In this document: positions 14,373 through 23,570 of the stretch, one piece after another
Layout of the letters: every line of letters begins with the position of its first letter
Numbering within the stretch: the first letter of the stretch is position 1
The notes under the pieces: model-generated
Database searches by the model: none
What the model was told of the DNA's origin: nothing
What the model saw: the letters and a program-made list of their open reading frames with translations, nothing else
Virus record (IMG/VR): IMGVR_UViG_3300025667_000005
Span: 1 to 57,005 of that record
Direction: 5' to 3' (one strand)
Origin: a virus
Length of the DNA: 57,005 nucleotides
Made by a program: the position numbers and the translations under genes

Positions 14373-14738
14373 TTACCTGTAACCAGCCTCTTGCATGAGT
14401 TCAACCACATCACATAACCGCATCATTGCATAGGTCTCGTCCACGGAGTGTGCCCCCTTACCGGGTCGTTTAACAACTAACACGGGTAGACCATTGTCTA
14501 GTCTGCTCGCTTGTTCTACAGTGTCATTAAGCCAGCCACTTAGGTTAAACTTCTTTTGGTTCTTGCACTGAAAGGCTACCTTACGTCCGGTACCTTCCTG
14601 TGACACACCATTTAGGTCTCCCGTATCATAGGCACCCGCCAGTGACGTGCGGTACGCCTCAGTGAATCCCTTTCCTTGTAAGTACTCTTTTATAAGGGTC
14701 TCAAACGATGTGCCCTTTTGTTTAGATGGGTTAGCCAT
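14373..14738 (-). CDS. PD-(D/E)XK nuclease, Holliday junction resolvase-like
   Basis: A 121-residue protein with the layout of small archaeal-type and phage resolvases: Glu in GTSFETLIKEYL (residue 13), Asp in AYDTGDLNG (about 38-41) and the lysine of AFQCKNQKKF (about 59). The N-terminal SKQKG...FE motif is typical. It would process recombination intermediates with the nearby RecA. A restriction-like endonuclease of other specificity is possible. Its start is coupled to the upstream gene. Confidence 0.7.
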   Translation of the reverse strand: MANPSKQKGTSFETLIKEYLQGKGFTEAYRTSLAGAYDTGDLNGVSQEGTGRKVAFQCKNQKKFNLSGWLNDTVEQASRLDNGLPVLVVKRPGKGAHSVDETYAMMRLCDVVELMQEAGYR

Positions 14739-15208
14739 TATGCGTTAGTCCATTGTGTACGGCGCTCGTTAGGAGCAACACTTATACGTCGTGACAACTC
14801 ACGAGAGAGCACGCTTGTGTTACGCTCTCCCCTGTCAAACACAGTAGACACTAACTTACGGTAGGCGCGAGACTGTTGGTACGTGCCACGTTTGTCCATG
14901 ACCTCGGGGTGTACATCCCGTCGTGCCTTAGCCATAGTTACTCTCTCAGACTTATTGGTATCCCCGTACTGTAGTAGTACTACTGTCTCTATATGTTTGA
15001 GTGCTGCTAGGGACCCTTCTTCAGAGATCTCTGCTTTAGACAGTTCGGCTTTGGAGTAGTTGACCCACGCCACTACCTCTGTGTACAATGACATAAGGGT
15101 ACGGTCAGACATGTCCTCTAGGTCGTTAGGTATCTCGGGCAGGCTAGTGCCCGGACGTTCTGGCAGAGAGAACTTTAGATTAAACTTGTTGGAGTAAAGG
15201 TTGTTCAT
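14738..15208 (-). CDS. conserved actinophage protein of the recombination module
   Basis: A 156-residue protein from the ATG at 15208, which overlaps the stop of the Cas4-like gene (ATGA). It is helical, with IPNDLEDMSDRTLMSLYTEV, a Lys/Glu-rich stretch and SRAYRKLVSTVFD...VLSRELSRRIS, an arrangement I recall from unknown proteins that accompany Cas4-like exonucleases in actinophages. A DNA-processing partner role is inferred from position only. Confidence 0.55.
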   Translation of the reverse strand: MNNLYSNKFNLKFSLPERPGTSLPEIPNDLEDMSDRTLMSLYTEVVAWVNYSKAELSKAEISEEGSLAALKHIETVVLLQYGDTNKSERVTMAKARRDVHPEVMDKRGTYQQSRAYRKLVSTVFDRGERNTSVLSRELSRRISVAPNERRTQWTNA

Positions 15209-16083
15209 GATGACTCCCAGCATAGGTCCTTGTAGGCACAATACTTACATGGTGTCTTAGACTTGAACTCAGCCCATGAGGGACGGTCTGGTAACCGATC
15301 AGCCTTTAGGTCACTATCAAGAGATCCACAGTTATAGAGGATGTCACTGATAACCTCTGGTTGGTACTGAACAGTGAACTCTTTAACGTCCTGCCCAGCC
15401 TTCCATTCATAGATGAACACCATAGTATGTATACCTGTACAGTACATATATAGAGAGCCTTGCCGTAAGTGAGAGGGGAACGGGCGCTTAACGTCCTTCC
15501 ACATCTCCTCAGCGGTTATCTCTTTGTGTGCATACTGGTTGAACAGTTGTGGTGCCTCATACCTGAATGTACCAATACCCATACTCTTTATTTCAATGAG
15601 TGCGTCAGATCCGTCGGGCATAATAATGTGCCCATCGGCGTGACCTAATATGTTTAACTCTTTATTGGTAACAGGAACCTCAAGGTACTCTACTTGTTTA
15701 GACTGACAGGACTCACACGTGCCGGACCCATACCAAGTGTGTTCACACTCATGACACAGCCACTTTCCTCTTAGTATTCCGAGGTCCTTAAACCATCCTT
15801 GCCACTTGGAGTGTATCCGGTTACCTTCCTCAAAGATGTTGAGTGTGCGAAAGGGCTTAGGTCTTTCTGGGTTACTTTCTGTAAAGCCCATAACCTTGTA
15901 GGCTGTCTCTCGTGTGCACCAGTCCCTCTTACACATTGAACTAGGGTGAAAGTGTTTAGTGTCCCGTAGGGCTGAGGACTCTTCGTTGGCCTTTAACAAC
16001 AAAGGGTGTACTAGGGACACCAGTGTTGACTTATTCTTCATAGACTCCCGCATAGCGGCAGCCTTCCATGCATCATTGCTCAT
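15205..16083 (-). CDS. Cas4-like RecB-family exonuclease
   Basis: A 292-residue protein. It has the outer Cys of a Cas4-type iron-sulfur site (MCKRDWC near 51-56, and CKYCAYKDLCW near the C-terminus) and the nuclease core GHADGHII followed by ALIEIKSMG, giving the D...ExK signature. A zinc ribbon (CHEC...CESC, about residues 110-126) is inserted before the core. Cas4/AddB-like proteins resect DNA ends with 5'-3' polarity. In phages this enzyme works with RecA and a resolvase. Start overlaps the upstream stop by 11 bases. Confidence 0.8.
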   Translation of the reverse strand: MSNDAWKAAAMRESMKNKSTLVSLVHPLLLKANEESSALRDTKHFHPSSMCKRDWCTRETAYKVMGFTESNPERPKPFRTLNIFEEGNRIHSKWQGWFKDLGILRGKWLCHECEHTWYGSGTCESCQSKQVEYLEVPVTNKELNILGHADGHIIMPDGSDALIEIKSMGIGTFRYEAPQLFNQYAHKEITAEEMWKDVKRPFPSHLRQGSLYMYCTGIHTMVFIYEWKAGQDVKEFTVQYQPEVISDILYNCGSLDSDLKADRLPDRPSWAEFKSKTPCKYCAYKDLCWESS

Positions 16084-16399
16084 TTGCTATCATCTCCATA
16101 AAGTCTGTCTCGCATAATACTACGTATGATCTTCCACTTATGTCTATCTGCATTACTGGTATTCTGTCTTCCTTGACAGCGACCCTCGTTAACTTGATGA
16201 GGTCCACTAACTTTAAGGAGTACGATTGCTTCTCAGTGAACTTGTTCTCTATGAGCAAGTCCTCGGTACGTACATCATTCTTACGTACCCAGCCAGCGCC
16301 CGACATTACATTGCGGCTGCCATTATAGTTTTCCGCAGAGCGCTTCTCTTGCTTGACTGACTTGTTTAGGATACGGTTCTGTTCTTCCTTACTTCGCAT
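16073..16399 (-). CDS. PD-(D/E)XK resolvase-like protein
   Basis: A 108-residue protein from the ATG at 16399, which overlaps the recA stop. Core motif: GAGWVRKNDVRTEDLLIENK, with a probable catalytic Asp and the E-x-K pair, followed by FTEKQSYSLKLVDLIKL. This fits a family of phage PD-(D/E)XK proteins often annotated as Holliday junction resolvases. With the protein at 14373 it is a second candidate for that job, so one of them may have another substrate. Confidence 0.6.
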   Translation of the reverse strand: MRSKEEQNRILNKSVKQEKRSAENYNGSRNVMSGAGWVRKNDVRTEDLLIENKFTEKQSYSLKLVDLIKLTRVAVKEDRIPVMQIDISGRSYVVLCETDFMEMIANEQ

Positions 16400-17420
16400 C
16401 CTCACTCACCCATCCGTCAGTAATCAGTTTCTTTAAGCCTTCCTGTAGGTCTAGGTCTTCACGGAAGGCCGATACCATAGCGTCTCTACCCCGCCACTTA
16501 TTGTCTCCAAAGGAGTAGAAGGCACCTGACCGTGTGATTACTTCGTGAGCAACAGCAATGTTTAACATATCCTTAATGGTGTCAAAGTCTCCCATATGGA
16601 ATGCTTGAGAGTCCGTGAAGTAAAAGTCTACGACAGCCTGCTGTTGTGGTTTGAACGTCTTATTCTTAAGGGTTCGGGCCTTAATGGTCTGCCCAACTGC
16701 CTGCTTACCATCCTTGATCCACTCATCTTTCTTCACCTCCACACGAGTAAAGAAGTGGTAGTTCTTGGCCTTGCCTCCGGGTGTAGTGCGAGGGTCTCCC
16801 CACATAACACCAATCTTGTCACGCCACTGGTTAATCATGAGTCCGGTACAAGGACGGTCATACTCTGTGGCAGAGCGCTTTTGTGCGTTGTTAGACTTTC
16901 TAAAGAACTTGCCAGTTAGACGAGCACCTAAGCCGACAGTGAACGCTTCCATGTCCTTTTCGTATTCGTCTCCGGGAACAAGGGCAGGTAATGAGTCAAT
17001 GACCACCATGTCCACTGCTCGGTTAGCCCAAGCCCTAAGAACCGTGTCATAGGCACGTTCCATTATGTTGGTCTCCACCACCCACAGGCGGTTGAGGTCC
17101 ACACCAATAGCAGCAGCGTACTCTGGAACGTAGTCCTCGGCTGACACCCACATGGCTACCCAGTCAGGGTCTTCTGCTTGGTTAGCAGCGATGGTCTTGT
17201 ACGCAACAGCAGTCTTTCCTGAGGATTCACTACCAATGATCTCTGACCACTGATTTACAGGCCAGCCACCACCGAGCATAAGATCGTAGGCAAGGACACC
17301 GGACGTGACACGGTCCATCTCCATGCTTATGGTGTCCCCTTGTATCAGTGCCCCTTCCCCGTGTTTCTTGTTTATTGCTCTCGCTATTTCGTCAATGGTT
17401 TCGTAAGTCGTTGTGTTCAA
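16389..17420 (-). CDS. recA: RecA-like recombinase
   Basis: A 343-residue protein with Walker A at 63-70 (GSESSGKT), Walker B at 137-143 (VVIDS), and the MAW and DNA-loop region with GVMWGDPRTTPGGKAKNY, as in bacterial RecA. The N-terminal region is short and the sequence is divergent from host RecA, as expected for a phage version. It catalyses strand exchange on single-stranded DNA and would act with the Cas4-like nuclease, gp32-like protein and resolvases. It is separated from the next upstream gene by ten bases. Confidence 0.9.
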   Translation of the reverse strand: MNTTTYETIDEIARAINKKHGEGALIQGDTISMEMDRVTSGVLAYDLMLGGGWPVNQWSEIIGSESSGKTAVAYKTIAANQAEDPDWVAMWVSAEDYVPEYAAAIGVDLNRLWVVETNIMERAYDTVLRAWANRAVDMVVIDSLPALVPGDEYEKDMEAFTVGLGARLTGKFFRKSNNAQKRSATEYDRPCTGLMINQWRDKIGVMWGDPRTTPGGKAKNYHFFTRVEVKKDEWIKDGKQAVGQTIKARTLKNKTFKPQQQAVVDFYFTDSQAFHMGDFDTIKDMLNIAVAHEVITRSGAFYSFGDNKWRGRDAMVSAFREDLDLQEGLKKLITDGWVSEDAK

Positions 17421-17430
17421 TCTATTATCC

Positions 17431-17850
17431 TTATGGTGCTACCCAAGCAGATTGGTCTGCTTGTTCATATAGTCCGTTGTATCCACACTCATAACAGCGT
17501 GGCGCTGGGGACGCTCCGTTGATCATACTGCCTCCGGTGCGTGATGTGCGGGAGAAGTAGTTATTACTTCCGCAACTAGGGCACACAAGGTGACCGTCCT
17601 TCTTCCATGCCTCTCCACCTTGCCATGTTCGTATGGCATCTCCCATAGTTACTTGACCATTAGGATCGGGGTGGTGCTGCTGGTTCTGTTGCTGTTGGTT
17701 AATGTACCGCTCTTGTGGTGACGGTTGTGTCACAGGCTGCGGATTAGTTTGTGCCGTAGGGAAGTTTATGGGTGGGGTATTAGGTGTGTCCCGCACCTCT
17801 CTTGATTGTGGCTCTTTACCAGCCAGTCGGTCTGCCCACCAGTCACCCAT
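17431..17850 (-). CDS. zinc-ribbon protein with Gln/Pro-rich linker
   Basis: A 139-residue protein. An N-terminal helix (GDWWADRLAGK) precedes a Pro/Gln-rich disordered stretch (residues 20-65, including QQQQNQQHH), then a helix and a zinc ribbon with CPSC and CYEC about 25 residues apart. I recall similar proteins near recA and DNA polymerase in actinophages. A role in recruiting partners in the replication complex is inferred. Confidence 0.6.
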   Translation of the reverse strand: MGDWWADRLAGKEPQSREVRDTPNTPPINFPTAQTNPQPVTQPSPQERYINQQQQNQQHHPDPNGQVTMGDAIRTWQGGEAWKKDGHLVCPSCGSNNYFSRTSRTGGSMINGASPAPRCYECGYNGLYEQADQSAWVAP

Positions 17851-18314
17851 TACTCTTCCTCACATATCTGTAGTAGATCTTCGTCTATAAGTTTTGACAC
17901 TGCTGACACTATACACCCCATAAAGGTGCCGTAGGCAGATTCCTTAATATCCTTGAACATCTTTATTATTTCTTCGTGTTCTACAGGTTCAAACGTAGCG
18001 TAATCATCGGAATCCGGGTCATCATTATTAATACGGATCAGGAAATCAGACCCGTCAGACAGGTCCTCTTCATCCGGTAACATCTCTTCCCTGACCATTA
18101 TCTCGGACATCCACTCAGAGGACTCTTCTATGGACTCTATGACACCCATGCTGGTCAGGAGGCTCCAGCGGCGCAGTACATCCTTCTCCTCGTACTCTCG
18201 CACCTCGTCCGTTGCTGGTGTTAATCCAGCCTCTGTAGCGATGTCTTGCCCATCTGGGGGAGACAGCATGAGGTAAAAGTTACGCTTTGCTGATAGGTTC
18301 TCAATAAATGGCAT
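17850..18314 (-). CDS. hypothetical acidic protein
   Basis: A 154-residue, very acidic protein. The ATG at 18314 overlaps the stop of the DNA polymerase gene (TAATG). The acidic centre (EEMLPDEEDLSDGSDFLIRINNDD) separates an N-terminal alpha/beta part (NFYLMLSPPDG) from a helical C-terminus. Tight coupling with polymerase suggests a replication-linked role, but there is no recognisable domain. Confidence 0.5.
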   Translation of the reverse strand: MPFIENLSAKRNFYLMLSPPDGQDIATEAGLTPATDEVREYEEKDVLRRWSLLTSMGVIESIEESSEWMSEIMVREEMLPDEEDLSDGSDFLIRINNDDPDSDDYATFEPVEHEEIIKMFKDIKESAYGTFMGCIVSAVSKLIDEDLLQICEEE

Positions 18315-20401
18315 TACTTGGCCTCCGACCATGTGCGTGCTGTACTGTAGGACACAACTAGGGGCACACCCTTTATGACTACTCCATGTCCCATTGCTTC
18401 CATTAGTACTCCTGTTACTTCTTCCATGTCTAAGTGGTTGGGTACGTTCACGACAAGTTCGTCGTGTACCTGTACTAACAGTTTAGCACCACTTCCGTTA
18501 AGTTCTTTGAAGGACTTAATCATGGCCTTCTTACAGATGTCTGAGGCGCTTCCTTGCACCACAGCGTTGACCGATTGTCGCTCTGCTCGTGACCTGTCTG
18601 CGTTGTCAGCAGAGTTGATGTCTGGTAGTCGCCGCTTGCGCCCAGATATAGTGGTTACAAAGCCGTCACGTTGTGCTTGCCTAACTACTGAGTTCTTCCA
18701 CTTAGAGAGCGTGCTAAACTGTTCGTAGTACTGGTTGATGACGTTACGAGCATGGGCTACCGTGATACCAGCGGAGTCAGCAAGTTTACCAGCGCCACCG
18801 CCATAGGCCGTGAGGAAGTTAGTGGCCTTCCCTATCTGCCTCTCTTCACTTGTTACTTCCTCAATAGGCTTGTTAAACACAAGAGCCGCAGCACCCGAAT
18901 GGATGTCCTTCTCATTAAGGAAGATGTCCAGCATATTGGCGTCCTTGCTAAACATAGCCATTACACGGAGTTCTACTTGGTCATAGTCAGCAACAAGTAG
19001 GGTGGAGTCCTCTTGGGCGCAGAACAAACCACGCACGCTGGCCTCTCTCGGTATGTTCTGTAGGTTGGGGTTAGACGAAGATAGCCTGCCCGTGGCTGTA
19101 CGGTTCAGGTGAAAACTGGGGTGAACCCTTCCATTGTTAATCTTGGGGAGCATACCCTCTACGTATGTGCTCTTCGTCTTCTTACATTCAGACCACTCTA
19201 GAAACAATGGAATAGCCTTATTCTTCTTTTCCATCTTTCGTAGAGTCTCTTGGTCCACCGACGGTTGTCCTTTTAGTGTTTGTTTAATGGGTGTTAGTTC
19301 TAGACCACCCTCGCTCTTCTTGCTGTATAGGAAGCGCCTCTTATCAACAACAGAGTCAGGGTTGAATCCGGGGTAGGTGAGAGCATTCATGTTCACCTTT
19401 AACTCAAGGAGCCTACTGTCTAACTCTTTGCCGAGAGCGACCATGCCATCACGGTCTACTGTGATGCCCTCATGCTCCATGTTCATAAGAACTTCAAGTA
19501 CCTCTGAGTCTTGCTCAAGCACAGACACGAACTCTGGTAACTGTGACATAAGTTTATTATAGAGTAGCCACGTCCAGCGAGCATCTAAGTGCACGTACCG
19601 GCAGGATACAGAGAAAGGGGAGAAGGCAATGATAGCACCGATCTTACCTTCCCTATCGTAGGGGTTGTATCCATCAAAGTGTGTACGTATGAGGTTAACT
19701 AGGGAGTAACCTTTGTGATTATCATCCAGAATGTGCTGGGCTATCATGGTGTCTCGGAAAGGGCCAACTGGCATCTCTCCATAGTACTTGTATATTGACC
19801 TAGCATCAAACTTTACGTTGTGACCTACTTTAGTAATACTACTATCAAAGAAGATTGGTCGTAGTGCTTCAAAAACCTTATGCTTAGATAGTTGTGTAGG
19901 GGGAGGGCCGAACACAGCGTGCTTAACATACTTAGCCTTCGCCATAGACTCCCTCCCACTCTTTAGTATGTTTCGCAGACCAGTGGGTGGTGTTGTGCTC
20001 CCGTCCCCTACCTCTTCTTCTTCAATAATCTCCCCGTTAGGGTGACCCATAGGTATAGCCCACGAGTGTCCATGCGTTGCTATGCCCATCCATATAACTT
20101 CGTTACGCATAGGATCAAGAGCCAAGTCCTTGGTTATGGCTGCTGCTTTGTTTTCTCTCACCCTATCATTAGTACCAGAAACAATGGTCTTTAGTGTAGC
20201 GATGTGCTCTTCTACCTGCTGGTCTAGAAGTTCTAGAAGGTCAGCGTGGTTGGTAAGAACACCAAGGGTCTCTACGTCAAACGCAAAGGAACCTACGGAC
20301 TGTACAACCCGTACTAGTTCCTCAATCTCTTTAACTGTGGTGAGGTAGCAAGGACCGGGGTGGTCTGTTCGGGCACCCCGGTCCTTAACACTAACGGACA
20401 T
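18314..20401 (-). CDS. polA: family A DNA polymerase with 3'-5' exonuclease domain
   Basis: A 695-residue polymerase without a 5'-3' exonuclease domain. Exo I is at residues 41-46 (FDVETLG, Asp42 and Glu44), Exo II at about 192-200 (VGHNVKFDARS), Exo III near 269-275 (YVHLDARWTWLLY). Polymerase motifs are GRLSSSNPNLQNIP (438-451), motif A VADYDQVELRV (Asp472), the O helix Arg521, Lys525, Phe529, Tyr533 in RQIGKATNFLTAYGG, and motif C QVHDELVV (Asp647). The position of the Phe529 matches that of E. coli Phe762. It is the replicative polymerase, coupled to the gp32-like gene upstream. Confidence 0.97.
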   Translation of the reverse strand: MSVSVKDRGARTDHPGPCYLTTVKEIEELVRVVQSVGSFAFDVETLGVLTNHADLLELLDQQVEEHIATLKTIVSGTNDRVRENKAAAITKDLALDPMRNEVIWMGIATHGHSWAIPMGHPNGEIIEEEEVGDGSTTPPTGLRNILKSGRESMAKAKYVKHAVFGPPPTQLSKHKVFEALRPIFFDSSITKVGHNVKFDARSIYKYYGEMPVGPFRDTMIAQHILDDNHKGYSLVNLIRTHFDGYNPYDREGKIGAIIAFSPFSVSCRYVHLDARWTWLLYNKLMSQLPEFVSVLEQDSEVLEVLMNMEHEGITVDRDGMVALGKELDSRLLELKVNMNALTYPGFNPDSVVDKRRFLYSKKSEGGLELTPIKQTLKGQPSVDQETLRKMEKKNKAIPLFLEWSECKKTKSTYVEGMLPKINNGRVHPSFHLNRTATGRLSSSNPNLQNIPREASVRGLFCAQEDSTLLVADYDQVELRVMAMFSKDANMLDIFLNEKDIHSGAAALVFNKPIEEVTSEERQIGKATNFLTAYGGGAGKLADSAGITVAHARNVINQYYEQFSTLSKWKNSVVRQAQRDGFVTTISGRKRRLPDINSADNADRSRAERQSVNAVVQGSASDICKKAMIKSFKELNGSGAKLLVQVHDELVVNVPNHLDMEEVTGVLMEAMGHGVVIKGVPLVVSYSTARTWSEAK

Positions 20402-20405
20402 CGGG

Positions 20406-21053
20406 TTACCTTATTCCAGTTGTCTCTTTGACGATCTCCATGAGTTCCTCTTTAGTGGGGTTCTCAATAATGTCACTAGTGTACATATCTTCACGGAAGT
20501 CCGCTAGATCTGAATCAGTGAGTGGGTTTACTCCCCAGTCTTCTGACAGGTCACGGTCTTTAACCATTAGATGGTTGTATTGTGTCTGTGGACCTTGACC
20601 ACTGCGGCTTACTGCCCAGTAGTGTTTGTCTAGGGGTCCCTGCTGTTCCGAGTCATTGAAGTTTCGGAGTGATGCGATGACACGAGTACCAGCCTCGTAC
20701 GAACGGATTACTGGTAGTTCTCCTCGTGACATAAGCACAACATTGAGGGCGTGCATAGGACGAGAACGGTCACCCATGTTGCAAAGTGGACAATCACCAC
20801 TATCGTCAGGGCCACCAATACACACAAAGGACATCTTGCCAGAGCGAGTGATCCAGTGACGGTTCCATGACGCATATGGTGCGCTCTCAAGGAACTTAAC
20901 AACCACCGGGTCAGCGCCTACCTTGAGACGCTGTGCGTAGTTAGTAGACACCGGGGTGACGTTGTCCACGCCCTCCCAGCCAGATCGCACGACGGTACGT
21001 GCTGCTGGGGGTTCTTTCTCTTCTTTCGTTTCTTCGTCATAACTTAATGGCAT
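20406..21053 (-). CDS. gp32-like single-stranded DNA-binding protein (zinc-binding)
   Basis: A 215-residue protein. His66-x11-Cys78-x9-Cys88-x2-Cys91 (HWITRSGKMSFVCIG...CPLC) almost reproduces the zinc site of T4 gp32 (His64-x12-Cys77-x9-Cys87-x2-Cys90), with the preceding VVKFLESAPYASW and a following segment that looks like an OB-type fold. The C-terminus is acidic. It lies immediately before DNA polymerase in the operon. The zinc-motif match plus context give a strong, but inferred, assignment as the phage SSB. Confidence 0.7.
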   Translation of the reverse strand: MPLSYDEETKEEKEPPAARTVVRSGWEGVDNVTPVSTNYAQRLKVGADPVVVKFLESAPYASWNRHWITRSGKMSFVCIGGPDDSGDCPLCNMGDRSRPMHALNVVLMSRGELPVIRSYEAGTRVIASLRNFNDSEQQGPLDKHYWAVSRSGQGPQTQYNHLMVKDRDLSEDWGVNPLTDSDLADFREDMYTSDIIENPTKEELMEIVKETTGIR

Positions 21054-21073
21054 ATTTACTTATCTCTTTTCTG

Positions 21074-21550
21074 TTAGAGCGGCCAGTTGGCTGCTGTATG
21101 TTTACGGAACCCCTGCCAGTCAGCAGAGGACCTTTCGTCAAGCATGAAATGCTCAACTGCGTCAAGCAGGAACTCTGCTTGCTCAACGGTGTAGAGGCGA
21201 CGACCCTTGGCAACAATGCCGGGTATCTGCTCTCCTTTAGGAGGGGGTGTTCGGTAGTTAGCAAAGGGTATTAGACCCTTGTCCTCCCACGAACGCAAGG
21301 TGGTAGCGGTGCGACCTACTGCCTTGGCAATATCACCAATGGTATAGAAGTCCAGTAGTTCTCCACCTATTCGGTACCGTTTCTTATTGGCACCAAACAT
21401 ACGGTCGTCCGTATCTGATCTCTTCTTCTTTGTTCCTCCGGGGCGGTTGATAGGTACCTTGGTACCGGGGAAGTCTTCTTCCTCTTCTTCTAGTACCTCA
21501 CCTGTCTCTTTCTTAAGTAGGTACTTGAAGTATGTGGCGTCCTTGCTCAT
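21074..21550 (-). CDS. MerR-like HTH regulator
   Basis: A 158-residue protein from the ATG at 21550, which overlaps the upstream stop (ATGA). Residues 65-140 form a MerR-type winged helix: FYTIGDIAKAVGRTATTLRSWEDKGLIPFANYRT...GRRLYTVEQAEFLLDAV. It lacks a clear effector domain, and an acidic N-terminal region (EVLEEEEEDFPG) precedes the DNA-binding part. It may regulate the replication operon or recruit a helicase; it resembles the MerR-like factors seen in other phage replication modules. Confidence 0.7.
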   Translation of the reverse strand: MSKDATYFKYLLKKETGEVLEEEEEDFPGTKVPINRPGGTKKKRSDTDDRMFGANKKRYRIGGELLDFYTIGDIAKAVGRTATTLRSWEDKGLIPFANYRTPPPKGEQIPGIVAKGRRLYTVEQAEFLLDAVEHFMLDERSSADWQGFRKHTAANWPL

Positions 21551-22002
21551 ACTTTGAACGCCCACACTTCCCTCTCCACGTAAAACTCTCGTACGATGGT
21601 GTTAATATCTTTGTCATCCCAAGCCATAGCGAGTACCTTATCTTCACTCAGGACTTCCACAACCTCTTTAACGGAATCCCACAGACCGGCCTCTCGTGCC
21701 CACGACTCAGCCGCCGACGTATCAAAGGACCGAGACACACGGCGCTCTCGCTTGAGTTTGTGGTCACCAAGTTCTAGCCACAGGTGACCATTGTGATCTG
21801 GTTCTCCATCAGCATCCACTAAATCAGACAACTGTTTCTTAAACTTATCGGCACGCTTCTTAGCAGAGTCGGCCATTTCTTTAGCGGCCTTGTACTCATC
21901 TACCATGCGTGCGTTGAAGGCATACTTCTCGGATACCTCTTGTCGTCCCGCTGCGTACGCCTCCCGTACTCTCTGTGCCTCTTCTTCGCTCAATGGTTCC
22001 AC
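21547..22002 (-). CDS. coiled-coil protein of the replication module
   Basis: A 151-residue protein starting with GTG at 22002. Residues 5-65 are a long charged helix (AAGRQEVSEKYAFNARMVDEY...ADKFKKQLSDLV), then a compact part with LWLELGDHKLKRERRVSR and SWAREAGLWDSV. It starts three bases after the helicase stop and overlaps the regulator gene. No family known; a helicase- or polymerase-associated helper is possible. Confidence 0.5.
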   Translation of the reverse strand: MEPLSEEEAQRVREAYAAGRQEVSEKYAFNARMVDEYKAAKEMADSAKKRADKFKKQLSDLVDADGEPDHNGHLWLELGDHKLKRERRVSRSFDTSAAESWAREAGLWDSVKEVVEVLSEDKVLAMAWDDKDINTIVREFYVEREVWAFKV

Positions 22003-22004
22003 TG

Positions 22005-23570
22005 TTATACCTCTGCGTTTGTTAGGAAGTCGGATAGAGACCCCATAGTGATCTCGTACTGACCTTGTTTGTTGTATCCACCGTCAATGAATGCTTTGTT
22101 TATTAATCGCTTCTCATTCAACATAGCGTACTGTCGCTCCTCAATGCTACCTTTCATGACAAAAGATGTAATTGTTACATGAGGAAACTCGGAGGAGAGG
22201 CGAATTATGCGTGCCTCTCGCTGGTCTAGTTTTCCCGCTGACCAAGGTAGGTCATAGGAAATAAGGTGGTTAGCCATAGGCAAATCCACCCCGTACCCTC
22301 CCGCATCAGAAGAAAGGAACACCCTAGTGTTGGGGTCATTACGGAACTGCTCTTTGGCGTCGTTGCGTGATGAGGCAGTCATTCCACCCATGAACTTAAC
22401 ACAGGTGGTCTGGTTACTGAGGGCATCTTCTAAGAGAGATAGGTTACGACGGAAGAAGGAGAAGATAACAATCTTGTTGTTCTCATCCTCTGTCAAGATG
22501 TCTGTAACATACTCAACCACGGCATCCAGTTTGGGTGACTTGCTCGTGGCCTTTAGTACGCCCTCGTCTATAACCTTGCGAGCGTAACTACTGCCCTGAT
22601 TGGTAGACTTGTCAGCGAACAAATCAGCGGACAGGCGAACCAACTCCGGGTTGTCACAGAGCATACGAAGTACCGTTAGTCGGGACATAATCTCTCCCTG
22701 AACAGCGCTGCCCTCAGAATCGTTGTAGTGCTTCCACAGATCAAATGTACGGTTCATCTTGCCGGTAGAGACAGCATCGTGTATCTTGCGAAGTAGGTCA
22801 CTGGTTATCTTTTGGTAAGCGCTAGCACCAGCAGGGTCAAACGACACGGGGATGACCTTGTTAATGACGGTAGGCAGTTGGTCTTGTATGTCTTCCCGTG
22901 TCTTGCGTATCATTACGTCAGAGAGGCTACTTTTAAGTATGTGTAGGTTTCGGTAGCGAGAAGGTTTACCCCAGTGGTCCCTCACAATAAAGGTGTCATC
23001 AAACAGATTGAACTTGCCCAAAACGGAGGGATCCACGAACTCCATGATAGAGAACAGTTCCTCTGGTCGGTTCTCTATGGGTTGTCCTGTTAGAGCGAAC
23101 CTGTACATCGCTCTCTTACCTAGTTGCTTTAGGAAGCGGGACCTCTTAGTGGTACGAGACTTGATCATGGTGGCCTCATCAATGACAATAGCCTCTACAC
23201 GTACCTTGCCGAGGTAGGCCATGTCCCTCTGAAGAAGTTCAGGGTTAACAATAATGTACCGTGCGCTAACAGCGGCTCGCCAGAGGGCCTCTCTACCTTT
23301 AGGTGGGCCATCAATAACTACCGCCTTGTACGAGGTGTTCCCATCTGAGCAGAACCTCTTGATCTCAGACAGCCACTGGTACTTGAGGGAAGCAGGAACA
23401 ACGATAAGCGCACGGGAAATGTCGTCGCTGTCAAACAATGCCTCCAAAGCGCTGAGTGTGGTGGGGGTCTTGCCAGCGCCCATGACCATACACACCATCG
23501 CTGACCCACGGTCAACCATAAGGTCGTGGGCCTCTTCTTGGAAGGGGTAGAGTGTACCAACAAAGGACAT
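22005..23570 (-). CDS. SNF2-type DNA helicase/translocase
   Basis: A 521-residue SF2 protein from the ATG at 23570 (TAATG overlap with primase). Walker A is at 30-35 (GAGKTPTTLS), DEAT at 131-134, with ALTGQPIENRPEELFSIM typical of SNF2 proteins, and the C-terminal RecA-like domain has FSSDAGGYGVDLPMANHLISYDLPWSAGKLDQREARIIR. It is an ATP-driven DNA translocase, probably used in replication restart or recombination. Similar helicases are common in actinophage replication modules. Confidence 0.88.
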   Translation of the reverse strand: MSFVGTLYPFQEEAHDLMVDRGSAMVCMVMGAGKTPTTLSALEALFDSDDISRALIVVPASLKYQWLSEIKRFCSDGNTSYKAVVIDGPPKGREALWRAAVSARYIIVNPELLQRDMAYLGKVRVEAIVIDEATMIKSRTTKRSRFLKQLGKRAMYRFALTGQPIENRPEELFSIMEFVDPSVLGKFNLFDDTFIVRDHWGKPSRYRNLHILKSSLSDVMIRKTREDIQDQLPTVINKVIPVSFDPAGASAYQKITSDLLRKIHDAVSTGKMNRTFDLWKHYNDSEGSAVQGEIMSRLTVLRMLCDNPELVRLSADLFADKSTNQGSSYARKVIDEGVLKATSKSPKLDAVVEYVTDILTEDENNKIVIFSFFRRNLSLLEDALSNQTTCVKFMGGMTASSRNDAKEQFRNDPNTRVFLSSDAGGYGVDLPMANHLISYDLPWSAGKLDQREARIIRLSSEFPHVTITSFVMKGSIEERQYAMLNEKRLINKAFIDGGYNKQGQYEITMGSLSDFLTNAEV

